A stretch of DNA of 64,000 nt from UBA2357 sp041678045 (lineage in GTDB: Bacteria > Pseudomonadota > Gammaproteobacteria > Burkholderiales > Rhodocyclaceae), in the NCBI GenBank assembly GCA_041678045.1, contig JBAYOV010000009.1, positions 13,545 through 77,544 of the forward strand, written 5' to 3'. This document shows, in pieces, positions 8,748 through 17,351 of this stretch. The translations under genes and the position numbers were made by a program. How positions within the stretch are numbered: the stretch's first letter is position 1; every line of letters starts with the position of its first letter. Below the pieces are notes generated by a model. The model did not search any database. It had not been told where the DNA came from and saw only the letters and a program-made list of their open reading frames with translations.

Positions 8748-10202
8748 ATGAAACCGACACTTCAGCTCAAGCTCTCGCAGCACCTGACACTGACGCCACA
8801 GTTGCAGCAGTCGATCAAGCTGCTGCAGCTGTCCACGCTTGAACTGAATCAGGAAATCGAGCGCTTCCTGCTGGAGAACCCGATGCTGGAGCGCGACGAT
8901 GGCGGCAGCGATGGCGATTACCGTCCTCCCCCGCCCGACCAGTCCCCCACCTCCACGGCGCAGGAAGCCCGTCAGGAAGAATCCGCACCGGCCAGTAACG
9001 AGCGCGAGGATGCGCCGGACACCACCAGCTTCGAAGACACCGGTGACTGGGGCAACACCGGCAGCAGCACGTCCGGCAAATCGCGCGACGACGAGGATGT
9101 CGACTTTCAGGAATTCCAGGCCGCCGAGGTCAGCCTGCGCGACCATCTGAACCAGCAGGTAAGCCTCGCCCCGCTGTCCGACCGCGACCGCGCACTGGTG
9201 CGCTTCCTCATCGAGGCGCTCGACGACGACGGCTACCTGCACCAGTCTCTGGAAGACCTGTACCCCCTGCTGCCGGAAGAGGCGGAATACGACCTCGAAG
9301 ACCTCTGCATCGCCCTGCACCATGTGCAAAGCCTGGAGCCTGCCGGCATCGGTGCGCGCAGCCCGCAAGAATGCCTGGCCCTGCAGCTGCGCACCCTGCC
9401 CGACAGCCCGACCCGCAAGCTCGCACTGACGATTGTCGAGCAGCACCTGGAGCTGCTCGCCGAACGCAACTTCGTCCGCCTCAAGCGGGTGCTGGGCTGC
9501 AATGACGAAGGACTGCGCGAGGCCCATGCGCTGATCTGCAGCCTTGACCCGCACCCCGGCTCGCAATATTCCGCCTCCGAGACCCGCTATGTGGTCCCCG
9601 ATGTGGTGGTGCGCAAGCTGCGTGGCCGCTGGACTGCCAGCCTCAACTCCGACGCCATGCCCCGCCTGCGGGTCAACGCCCTGTACGCCAGCATCCTGCA
9701 GCAGAACCGGGGCTCGGGTGGCGCCCTCACCAGCCAGCTGCAGGAAGCCCGCTGGCTGATCAAGAACGTGCAGCAGCGCTTTGAAACCATACTACGGGTT
9801 TCACAGGCGATTGTTGACCAACAGCGCCAGTTCTTCGATTATGGTGACGTGGCGATGCGACCCCTGACCTTGCGCGAGATCGCCGAGCAGCTTGAGCTGC
9901 ACGAATCGACAATATCGCGGGTCACCACCCAGAAGTTCATGGCAACCCCCCGTGGCGTATACGAACTCAAGTATTTTTTCGGCAGTCATGTGTCCACCGA
10001 CACGGGAGGGGCTGCCTCATCGACCGCAATCCGGGCCCTCATCCGCCAGCTGGTCGATGCCGAAGACCGGAAAAAACCCTTATCGGACGCAAAAATCGCC
10101 GACCTACTCGGCCAGCAGGGTATCGTGGTCGCACGGCGAACCATTGCCAAATACCGCGAATCACTGAATATCCCGCCGGTCAGCCAACGCAAGACGATCT
10201 AA
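8748..10202 (+). CDS. rpoN: RNA polymerase sigma-54 factor RpoN
   Basis: 484 residues. Region I (1-50) is glutamine/leucine-rich (QLQQSIKLLQLS), region II is an acidic/proline-rich stretch (about 55-125), then core-binding and DNA-binding domains. The C-terminal RpoN box reads ARRTIAKYRESL, which recognises the -24 element. It is followed by hpf 15 bases later. The sigma-54 factor needs enhancer-binding activators; none is encoded in the window. Confidence 0.97.
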   Translation: MKPTLQLKLSQHLTLTPQLQQSIKLLQLSTLELNQEIERFLLENPMLERDDGGSDGDYRPPPPDQSPTSTAQEARQEESAPASNEREDAPDTTSFEDTGDWGNTGSSTSGKSRDDEDVDFQEFQAAEVSLRDHLNQQVSLAPLSDRDRALVRFLIEALDDDGYLHQSLEDLYPLLPEEAEYDLEDLCIALHHVQSLEPAGIGARSPQECLALQLRTLPDSPTRKLALTIVEQHLELLAERNFVRLKRVLGCNDEGLREAHALICSLDPHPGSQYSASETRYVVPDVVVRKLRGRWTASLNSDAMPRLRVNALYASILQQNRGSGGALTSQLQEARWLIKNVQQRFETILRVSQAIVDQQRQFFDYGDVAMRPLTLREIAEQLELHESTISRVTTQKFMATPRGVYELKYFFGSHVSTDTGGAASSTAIRALIRQLVDAEDRKKPLSDAKIADLLGQQGIVVARRTIAKYRESLNIPPVSQRKTI

Positions 10203-10217
10203 TCACAAGGAGTCATC

Positions 10218-10544
10218 ATGAATCTCAAAATCACCGGCCATCACATCGAAGTCACCGACGCAATCCGCGAATACGTGAACAGCAAGCTTGATCGCGTCAT
10301 CCGTCACTTCGACAACGTGACCAGCGTCAATGTGATCCTGTCGGTCGAAAAGCTCAAGCAGAAGGCCGAAGTCACCCTGCACGTGCGTGGCAAGGACATC
10401 TTCGTCGAGAGCGACGACGCCGACATGTACGCCGCCATCGACAGCATGATCGACAAGCTGGATCGTCAGGTCATCAAGTACAAGCAGAAGAATCAGGACC
10501 ACGGTCACGAAGCACTGAAGCATCAGGAAACCGAGTCCGAGTGA
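10218..10544 (+). CDS. hpf: Ribosome hibernation promoting factor, short form
   Basis: 108 residues, the short HPF/YhbH type, lacking the C-terminal dimerisation domain of long HPF. It begins MNLKITGHHIEVTDAIREYV, as is characteristic, with basic residues for 30S binding. It promotes 70S/100S dormancy. It is preceded by AAGGAG 8 bases before the ATG and sits in the conserved rpoN-hpf-ptsN order. A terminator immediately follows. Confidence 0.95.
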   Translation: MNLKITGHHIEVTDAIREYVNSKLDRVIRHFDNVTSVNVILSVEKLKQKAEVTLHVRGKDIFVESDDADMYAAIDSMIDKLDRQVIKYKQKNQDHGHEALKHQETESE

Positions 10545-10561
10545 GTTCCGGTCAGGCCTGA

Positions 10562-10614
10562 ATCGCTCATGACCAGCATGCGTGCGTGCGGGCCATGAGC
10601 GATCATGTTTTTTT
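10562..10614 (+). terminator. Rho-independent terminator after rpoN-hpf
   Basis: An inverted repeat ATCGCTCATG ... CATGAGCGAT with a 22-base loop, followed closely by seven T residues. It separates the recA-to-hpf transcript from ptsN-hprK. Confidence 0.75.
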
Positions 10615-10640
10615 ATGCCTCAATCATCGAAAGGTATGTT

Positions 10641-10646
10641 TATAAT
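10641..10646 (+). promoter_or_regulatory. Possible -10 element for ptsN-hprK
   Basis: A perfect TATAAT lies 27 bases after the hpf terminator and about 90 bases before ptsN. No good -35 is seen at the right spacing, so the promoter may need an activator or be weak. It would give ptsN-hprK its own transcript. Confidence 0.4.
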
Positions 10647-10737
10647 CGCGCCTTTCGCTTGCGCCCTGCGCACCCATTGACGTTTTCGGGCCGGCATCAC
10701 GCTGCGCACCACACTGCGTGATTCGGCCTCAAGCAGA

Positions 10738-11223
10738 ATGAGCCTGATAGCCAATCTTCTCTCATCGTCCAACGTCATCGTCGATCTCGAGGCCAGCAGC
10801 AAGAAGCGCGTCTTCGAGCAGGCGGGACTGTTGTTCGAGAACAATCAGGGCATCGGTCGCAGCGATGTCTTCGACAGCCTCTTTTCGCGCGAGCGCCTCG
10901 GTTCCACCGGACTGGGCCAGGGCGTGGCGATTCCGCACGGCCGCATCAAGGGTCTGAAGGAAGCCGCCGGCGCCTTCCTCCGGCTGAGCACGCCGGTGCA
11001 GTTCGACGCCCCCGACGGTCGCCCGGTGAGCATGCTGTTCGTGCTGCTGGTGCCCGAACAGGCCAACGAACAGCATCTGCAACTGCTCTCCGAGCTGGCG
11101 CAAATGTTCAGCGACGCCACCTTCCGTGAGCAACTGGCCAGTGCGCCGGATGCCGGAGCGGTGCATGCGCTCTTCACCTCGTGGGGTTCCGATGCGGCGA
11201 ACGAACGTCGCGCGGCTGTTTGA
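10738..11223 (+). CDS. ptsN: PTS IIA-like nitrogen-regulatory protein PtsN (EIIA-Ntr)
   Basis: 161 residues with the phosphorylated histidine in GVAIPHGR (H67) and the usual RERLGSTGLGQG run before it. EIIA-Ntr accepts phosphate from NPr/HPr in a sugar-independent PTS branch and regulates potassium uptake and nitrogen or carbon responses. It lies between hpf and hprK as in most betaproteobacteria. Its 3' end overlaps the hprK start by 32 bases. Confidence 0.95.
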   Translation: MSLIANLLSSSNVIVDLEASSKKRVFEQAGLLFENNQGIGRSDVFDSLFSRERLGSTGLGQGVAIPHGRIKGLKEAAGAFLRLSTPVQFDAPDGRPVSMLFVLLVPEQANEQHLQLLSELAQMFSDATFREQLASAPDAGAVHALFTSWGSDAANERRAAV

Positions 11224-12136
11224 CACCTACCGCGAGTGGCTGCAGCTCACGCACCTGTGCGGCAGGCTGGATCGTGACATCACGGTCACCGAGGAACGCA
11301 TCTGGCCTGCCGACCTGGTCGGTCACCTGAACCTGATTCACCCCGAGCGACTCCAGATCGTCGGCGCAGCCGAGTTGGCCTGGGCCCGTCGCCAGTCCCG
11401 CGACAAGATTCTTCACCACCTCAACGGGATATTTTCCGCCCATCCTCCTGCGGTGATCCTTGCCGATGGCTGCGAAGTGCCGGGCATGGTGCGCGCGCTG
11501 TGCGAAGAGCGGCAAATCGCCCTGTTCACCACCCCGCTGGCCAGCGCCAGCGTGATCGACCAACTGCGCTTGTACCTCTCCCGCCAGCTGGCCGAAAAGA
11601 TCTCCCTGCACGGCGTGTTCATGGATGTGCTCGGCATCGGTGTGTTCATCACCGGCGACTCCGGTGCAGGCAAGTCCGAGCTGGCGCTCGAACTCATCTC
11701 CCGCGGGCATGGCCTGGTGGCCGACGACGTGGTCGAGTTCTCGCGCATCGCCCCCTCGGTGCTGGAAGGCCGCTGCCCCGAGTTGCTGCAGAACTTCATC
11801 GAGGTACGCGGCCTGGGCCTGCTCGACATCCGTACCATCTTTGGCGAAACCGCCTGCCGGCGCAAAATGCGCCTGCGCCTGATCGTGTATCTGCAACGCC
11901 GCACGCCCGGGCAGGACGACCCGCCCAGACTCCCGATACAGCAGGAAACCGAAGACATTCTCGGCGTGCGCGTACCGCGCAGCGTGCTGCCCGTGGCCGC
12001 AGGCCGCAACCTCGCAGTGCTGCTCGAAGCGGCCGTGCGCTCAACCATCCTGCAACTGCGCGGCATCGACTCCACCCAGACCTTCATCGAACGCCAGCAG
12101 GCAATGATCGAACGCGACGCCGACCGGCACCCCTGA
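11192..12136 (+). CDS. hprK: HPr kinase/phosphorylase
   Basis: 314 residues. The N-terminal ~130 residues form the non-catalytic domain. The C-terminal kinase core has Walker A GDSGAGKS near 155-162 and the HprK signature RGLGLLDIRTIFGE. It phosphorylates and dephosphorylates a serine of HPr and, in proteobacteria, tunes PTS phosphorelay rather than catabolite repression. The ATG at 11192 fits the family start; a longer frame to 11126 only extends into ptsN. No HPr (ptsH) or rapZ is in the window. Confidence 0.94.
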   Translation: MRRTNVARLFDTYREWLQLTHLCGRLDRDITVTEERIWPADLVGHLNLIHPERLQIVGAAELAWARRQSRDKILHHLNGIFSAHPPAVILADGCEVPGMVRALCEERQIALFTTPLASASVIDQLRLYLSRQLAEKISLHGVFMDVLGIGVFITGDSGAGKSELALELISRGHGLVADDVVEFSRIAPSVLEGRCPELLQNFIEVRGLGLLDIRTIFGETACRRKMRLRLIVYLQRRTPGQDDPPRLPIQQETEDILGVRVPRSVLPVAAGRNLAVLLEAAVRSTILQLRGIDSTQTFIERQQAMIERDADRHP

Positions 12137-12149
12137 GCAACGGCGACCA

Positions 12150-12165
12150 CCGCCCTTGCGGGCGG
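12150..12165 (+). terminator. GC-rich hairpin after hprK, possible terminator
   Basis: A perfect stem CCGCCC-TTGC-GGGCGG starts 14 bases after the hprK stop, but no T tract follows. It may be a weak or Rho-assisted terminator, or simply mRNA-stabilising. Confidence 0.35.
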
Positions 12166-12250
12166 GCGCGTCCGGCTGCTACCGTGCACCTTTTGCCCGC
12201 AGTGCAGCATGCACATCCCTGCCGGGTTCCTCCTTTCGCAAGGCACCGCA

Positions 12251-13777
12251 ATGAGCGCAGCACACCCCGACTATCTTGAACGCATCCTCAACGCCCGTGT
12301 GTACGAGGCCGCAGAGGAAACCCCGCTGGAACTGGCCAGCAGCCTTTCGGAGCGCATGCACAACCGCATCCTGCTCAAGCGCGAGGACATGCAGCCGGTG
12401 TTCAGTTTCAAGATTCGCGGGGCCTACAACAAGATGGCCAACCTCTCGCCACAGGCCCTCAAGCGTGGCGTGATCTGTGCCTCGGCCGGAAACCATGCCC
12501 AGGGCGTGGCGCTGTCGGCGCAAAAACTGGGCGTACGTGCGGTGATCGTGATGCCGGTGTCGACACCACAGATCAAGGTGGATGCAGTACGCTCGCGCGG
12601 CGCCGAAGTGGTGCTCGCCGGCGACTCGTTCTCCGATGCCTATGCCCACGCGCTGGAACTGGAAAAAAGCGAGAAGCTCACCTTCGTCCACCCCTTCGAC
12701 GATCCGGACGTGATCGCCGGCCAGGGCACCATCGGCATGGAAATCCTGCGCGTGGGCAGCAAGCCGATTCACGCCATCTTCTGCTGTGTCGGCGGCGGTG
12801 GCCTGATCGCCGGCGTGGCCGCCTACGTCAAGCGGCTGCGCCCGGAAATCAAGGTGATCGGCGTCGAGGCCGCCGATGCCGACGCGATGACCCAATCGCT
12901 GAAGCTCGGCGAACGGGTGAATCTCGAGCAGGTTGGCCTGTTTGCCGATGGTGCGGCGGTCAAGCAGGTGGGCAGCGAAACCTTCCGCCTGTGCCAGCAG
13001 TATGTGGACGAGATGATCGTGGTCGACAACGACGCGATCTGTGCCGCAATCAAGGACGTGTTCGAAGACACCCGTTCGATTCTCGAACCCGCCGGCGCCC
13101 TGGCAGTGGCGGGGGCGAAGGAATACATCAAACAGCACCGCTGGCGTGACAAGACGGTGGTGGCGGTGGCCTCGGGCGCGAACATGAACTTCGACCGCCT
13201 GCGTTTCGTGGCCGAGCGCGCCGAGCTCGGTGAACAGCGTGAAGCGGTGATCGCGGTCACCATCCCGGAGCGGCCCGGCTCCTTCAAGAAGTTCTGCACC
13301 CTGCTCGGCAACCGCAGCATCACCGAATTCAGCTACCGCTACGCCGATCCGGACAACGCGCACGTCTTCGTCGGGGTCACGGTGCACAACCGGGGCGAGG
13401 CCGGCCGCATCGTCGAAATGCTCGAACGCCATGCACTGCCGGCCATCGACCTCACCGACGACGAAATGGCCAAGACCCACATCCGCTACATGGTGGGTGG
13501 CCGGGCACCGCATGTGGAGAACGAGCGGCTGTACCGCTTCGTGTTCCCCGAGCGTCCCGGCGCCCTCATGAATTTCCTCGCCAACCTGCGCTCGGACTGG
13601 AACATCAGCCTGTTCCACTACCGCAACCACGGCTCGGACTTCGGTCGCGTGCTGGTCGGCATGCAGGTGCCCGCCGAAGACTCGGCCGCTTTCCAGGACT
13701 TTCTCGACCGCATTGGCTATGCCTGCCAAGAGGAAACCGACAACCCGGCCTACCGCCTGTTCCTGGGGCACAGCTGA
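12251..13777 (+). CDS. ilvA: Threonine ammonia-lyase, biosynthetic
   Basis: 508 residues, the full-length biosynthetic type. The PLP lysine is in FSFKIRGAYNK (K54), a glycine-rich phosphate loop reads CVGGGGL near 178-184, and two C-terminal ACT-like regulatory domains cover about 330-500 (for isoleucine/valine control). It converts threonine to 2-oxobutanoate for isoleucine synthesis. The ATG at 12251 begins the conserved region; an upstream in-frame ATG at 12209 would add 14 unconserved residues. It converges with the cyclo-ligase gene. Confidence 0.95.
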   Translation: MSAAHPDYLERILNARVYEAAEETPLELASSLSERMHNRILLKREDMQPVFSFKIRGAYNKMANLSPQALKRGVICASAGNHAQGVALSAQKLGVRAVIVMPVSTPQIKVDAVRSRGAEVVLAGDSFSDAYAHALELEKSEKLTFVHPFDDPDVIAGQGTIGMEILRVGSKPIHAIFCCVGGGGLIAGVAAYVKRLRPEIKVIGVEAADADAMTQSLKLGERVNLEQVGLFADGAAVKQVGSETFRLCQQYVDEMIVVDNDAICAAIKDVFEDTRSILEPAGALAVAGAKEYIKQHRWRDKTVVAVASGANMNFDRLRFVAERAELGEQREAVIAVTIPERPGSFKKFCTLLGNRSITEFSYRYADPDNAHVFVGVTVHNRGEAGRIVEMLERHALPAIDLTDDEMAKTHIRYMVGGRAPHVENERLYRFVFPERPGALMNFLANLRSDWNISLFHYRNHGSDFGRVLVGMQVPAEDSAAFQDFLDRIGYACQEETDNPAYRLFLGHS

Positions 13778-13786
13778 CAGCCGGCC

Positions 13787-14380
13787 TCAGGGTCGTTCAG
13801 CAGGCCAGGCCCCGGCTTCAGTAACGATCCACTGCATCGGCCGGTCGTGGGCCTGTGGCCACACGCTGTCCACCCGGCCCAGTTCGAAGCCCACGCCAAT
13901 CGCCACATAATCGTGTGCGGCCAGCGTGCGGTCGAAATAACCGCCACCGTAACCCAGCCGGTAGCCTCGCGCATCGAAGGCATTCAGCGGCACCAGCAGC
14001 ACATCCGGTTGCACCGCTGACGTCCCCTCCGGCACCTCGATGCCATACACGCCGGAACGCATCGGTGTTTCCGGCGTCCATTCGCGGAAGTGCAGCGCTT
14101 GCCCCCGACCGGCAACCTCCGGCAGGGCCGCACGGTGTGCGGGATTGTGTCGCAACCAGCGGCTCACCAGCGGCCGCAGATCGGGTTCGGCCCGGTGAGG
14201 CCAGCAAAAACCCAGGCATGCTGGCGACAGGCGCAGCAACAGTGGCCACAAATGCACCTCCAGTGCGCTCAGCGCCCGGGCATACTGTGCGTCATCGAGC
14301 GCCTCGCGCGCAGCCAGCACACGCTGGCGCAAAACGGCACGCTCCGGATTACTTGCGTGCTCCATCGTTCGGGATGTCAT
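13787..14380 (-). CDS. 5-formyltetrahydrofolate cyclo-ligase family protein
   Basis: 197 residues of the YgfA/MTHFS family. The C-terminal signature LGYGGGYFDRTLA and a preceding LVPLNAFD segment are present, with a basic N-terminal region. It converts 5-formyl-THF to 5,10-methenyl-THF using ATP. The start at 14380 is a choice; the ATG at 14365 is five codons later, and the long upstream open frame is an slt shadow. It is divergent from slt with only 37 bases between. Confidence 0.88.
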   Translation of the reverse strand: MTSRTMEHASNPERAVLRQRVLAAREALDDAQYARALSALEVHLWPLLLRLSPACLGFCWPHRAEPDLRPLVSRWLRHNPAHRAALPEVAGRGQALHFREWTPETPMRSGVYGIEVPEGTSAVQPDVLLVPLNAFDARGYRLGYGGGYFDRTLAAHDYVAIGVGFELGRVDSVWPQAHDRPMQWIVTEAGAWPAERP

Positions 14381-14417
14381 CTCAGGTTCAACCGCCTCAG
14401 GATTCGGGGGAAAGGCA

Positions 14418-16346
14418 ATGAAGTACAGGGCACTGCCCACACTGGCAATGGTAATCGCGATTGCGCTGCACTGGGCGGCCGGCAGTGCTTTCGCGCAGAG
14501 CGGCGATGCCCGCATCCTGGCCGCGCGCGAGGCGCTGCGCACCGGCGACCGCAACACCCTGGAGCGTCTCGCCGCCCAGCGTGAGCCGCATGTGCTGGAC
14601 GAATACGTGCAGTACTGGCTGCTGCTCAACCGCATCGCCCGCCCCGACCCTGCCCCGGTAAGCGATCTCGCCGCCTTCTTTGCCCGCAACCCTGACTCGG
14701 TGATGAGCGAACGCCTGCGTGCAGCCTGGCTCAAGCGCCTGGCCAACGAATCCCGCTGGCAGGACTTCATCCGCGAATACGCCGGCCTGAACCGGCCCGA
14801 CAGCGAACAGCAGTGCCTCTGGTGGCAGGCTCGCAACGCCACCGGAGACCGCACCGTGCCCGGCGAAATTGCCGCCCAGTGGGCCGAGGAGGTCGACAAC
14901 CACGAGGCCTGCGCTCCGCTGTTCGCATCGCTGGCGCGCAACGGCAGCCTTCCGGTCGACGACGTGTGGTGGCGCCTGCGCCGCCAGGTGGACAGCCGCA
15001 ACCCGGATGCCGCCTACACCACCGCCAGCTGGCTGCCCGCCGGGCACGCCCCGGAGCGTGCAGCGCTGCGTCAGGCGATGACCGCCCCGCAGGCTTACCT
15101 TGACCGCCTGCCCGCCAACTTTGCCACCCAGCGCCCCCAGCGGGAACTCGCCCTCGCCGCGCTCACCCGGCTCGCCAGGCAGGATGTGCCCGCCGCCCAT
15201 GCGCGACTGGCGCGCATCAGCGACCGCCTCAACCACGAAGAACGGGCCTACGCCCACGCCCTGCTCGGCTTTCATGGTGCCCTGTCACGCTTGCCGCTGG
15301 CCAGCGACTGGTATCAGGCCGCCGGTGACGTGGCGATGACCCCGGCACAGCGCGCCTGGAGAGTTCGTGCCGCCCTGCGCAACGAGGACTGGCCACGCGT
15401 GGCCGCAGGCATCGCCGCCCTGCCTGCCAGCGAAAGGAACGAGGCAGAGTGGCATTACTGGCTGGCCCGCAGCCACGCTGCCCAGGGCCGGCAGGCCGAA
15501 GCCGAGACGCTGTACCGTGCCATCGCCGGCCAGCCGCACTTCTACGGCATTCTCGCCGCAGAGGAGTTGGGTGGCGCTTTCCTGCCGCCTCCCGAAGACG
15601 AGCAGCCCAGCGCCACCGACCGGCAGCGCGCCCTCGCCGACCCGGCGATTGCGCGCTCACTGGCCCTGTACCGGCTCGACCTGCGCACCGAAGCCGTGCG
15701 CGAATGGCTGTGGGGGGTACGCGGCAAAGACCGCGCCCTGCTGGTGGCTGCGGCCCATCTGGCCCTGGAGCAGGGGCTTTATGACCGGGCCATCAACACC
15801 GCAGAACTGGCCGATGCCCAGGCCAACTTCGGCATCCGTTTCCTGATGCCCTTCCGCGACGTGATCGAACCGCATGTCCGCCAGCAGGGCCTGGACATTG
15901 CGTGGGTGTATGGTCTGATGCGCCAGGAAAGCCGCTTCGTGGTGCCTGCCCGCTCGCACGCCGGCGCCCAGGGCCTGATGCAGGTGATGCCGGCCACCGG
16001 CAAGTGGGTCGCCAAGCAAATCGGCCTGCCCGGCTATCGCCAGTCCATGCTCAACGATCCGGACACCAACGTGCTGCTGGGTACCAGCTACATGCGCATC
16101 ATCCTCCAGGACCTGGACAACCACCCCGTCCTGGCCTCTGCCGGCTACAATGCCGGACCGGGCCGGGCACGCCGCTGGCGCGACGCCCGCCCGCTGGAAG
16201 GTGCGATCTACGCCGAGACCATCCCGATCGACGAGACCCGCGACTATGTCAAGAAGGTACTCGCCAATGCGGTGATCTATGCCACGCTGCTCGACGGAAA
16301 GCCGCACTCCCTGAAGGCCAGGCTGGGCGTGGTCGCCCCCATGTGA
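14418..16346 (+). CDS. slt: Soluble lytic murein transglycosylase
   Basis: 642 residues with an N-terminal signal peptide (cleavage probably after GSAFA near residue 26). A long alpha-superhelical U/L-domain of short repeats leads to a C-terminal goose-lysozyme-like SLT domain. The catalytic glutamate is in MRQESRF near residue 499, followed by AQGLMQVMPATG and AGYNAGPGR. It cleaves peptidoglycan to 1,6-anhydro products in the periplasm. Confidence 0.94.
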   Translation: MKYRALPTLAMVIAIALHWAAGSAFAQSGDARILAAREALRTGDRNTLERLAAQREPHVLDEYVQYWLLLNRIARPDPAPVSDLAAFFARNPDSVMSERLRAAWLKRLANESRWQDFIREYAGLNRPDSEQQCLWWQARNATGDRTVPGEIAAQWAEEVDNHEACAPLFASLARNGSLPVDDVWWRLRRQVDSRNPDAAYTTASWLPAGHAPERAALRQAMTAPQAYLDRLPANFATQRPQRELALAALTRLARQDVPAAHARLARISDRLNHEERAYAHALLGFHGALSRLPLASDWYQAAGDVAMTPAQRAWRVRAALRNEDWPRVAAGIAALPASERNEAEWHYWLARSHAAQGRQAEAETLYRAIAGQPHFYGILAAEELGGAFLPPPEDEQPSATDRQRALADPAIARSLALYRLDLRTEAVREWLWGVRGKDRALLVAAAHLALEQGLYDRAINTAELADAQANFGIRFLMPFRDVIEPHVRQQGLDIAWVYGLMRQESRFVVPARSHAGAQGLMQVMPATGKWVAKQIGLPGYRQSMLNDPDTNVLLGTSYMRIILQDLDNHPVLASAGYNAGPGRARRWRDARPLEGAIYAETIPIDETRDYVKKVLANAVIYATLLDGKPHSLKARLGVVAPM

Positions 16347-16385
16347 GCGCGCCCCCAGCCATTTTTCTGACACTGGACAGGATTC

Positions 16386-17351
16386 ATGAAACTTCAACGC
16401 GTCGTCATCCTTGGAGGCTCAGGCTTTGTGGGCCGCAGCATTGCAAACCGGCTGTCGCGCGCCGGCATCGACCTTCTCGTTCCCACCCGCCGCCGTGCCC
16501 GGGCCGCGCAGGTTCTGCTGCTGCCCACCGTGGAAGCCGTCGAGGCCGACATCCATGACCCGGCCACCCTGCGCGGGCTGCTCAAGGGCGCCGACGCCGT
16601 CATCAACCTGATCGGTGTGCTGCACTCACGCAGCGGCGCCCCCTACGGACCCGATTTCGCACGTGCGCATGTCGAGTTGCCCCGGCAGCTTGTGGCGGCC
16701 TGTCGCGAAGCTGGCGTACGGCGCCTGATCCATGTCAGCGCACTGGGCGCAGACGCAAACGGCCCCTCCGAGTATCAGCGCTCGAAGGCCGCCGGAGAGA
16801 CCGAAATCCGGGCAGCGGGCGAAGCACTGGACTGGACCATCCTGCGTCCCTCGGTCGTCTTCGGACGCGAAGACAACTTCCTCAACCTGTTTGCCGGCCT
16901 CACCCGCCTCTTCCCGGTGCTGCCGCTGGCCGGCGCCGGCACGCGCTTCCAGCCGGTATATGTGGAAGATGTCGCAGAAGTGGTGTGGCGCAGCCTGAAC
17001 GACACTGCCGCCATCGGCCAAACCTGGGAACTGGCCGGTCCGCAGGTCTATACGCTGCGCGAACTGGTGAGTTATGTCAGCGAACTGACGGGCAAGCGCC
17101 GGCCCATCCTGCCCTTGTCCGACGGTCTGGCCATGCTGCAGGCCCGCCTCATGGAGTTGGCGCCCAAGCCCCTGATGAGCCGTGACAATGTACGCTCGAT
17201 GCAGGCCGACAACGTGGCCAGCGGCACGCCGCTGCCCTTCGGCCTCGCCCCCACCCCACTGGAAGCGGTGGCACCGGGCTACATCGGCCTGTCCAACTGC
17301 CGTGGCCGCTACTACCCGATGCGCACCCGCGCACGGCGGGGCCAGCCCTGA
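16386..17351 (+). CDS. NDUFA9-like NAD(P)-binding protein (complex I-associated SDR family)
   Basis: 321 residues of the atypical short-chain dehydrogenase family related to NDUFA9. A Rossmann motif GGSGFVGRSI lies near residue 10, then INLIGVLH, YQRSKAAGE and ILRPSVVFGRED. The active-site tyrosine/lysine pair is partly kept (Y-x3-K). It may act in quinone or respiratory-complex assembly, but its bacterial role is unproven. It overlaps cca by one base (TGATG), so the two are translationally linked. Confidence 0.85.
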   Translation: MKLQRVVILGGSGFVGRSIANRLSRAGIDLLVPTRRRARAAQVLLLPTVEAVEADIHDPATLRGLLKGADAVINLIGVLHSRSGAPYGPDFARAHVELPRQLVAACREAGVRRLIHVSALGADANGPSEYQRSKAAGETEIRAAGEALDWTILRPSVVFGREDNFLNLFAGLTRLFPVLPLAGAGTRFQPVYVEDVAEVVWRSLNDTAAIGQTWELAGPQVYTLRELVSYVSELTGKRRPILPLSDGLAMLQARLMELAPKPLMSRDNVRSMQADNVASGTPLPFGLAPTPLEAVAPGYIGLSNCRGRYYPMRTRARRGQP

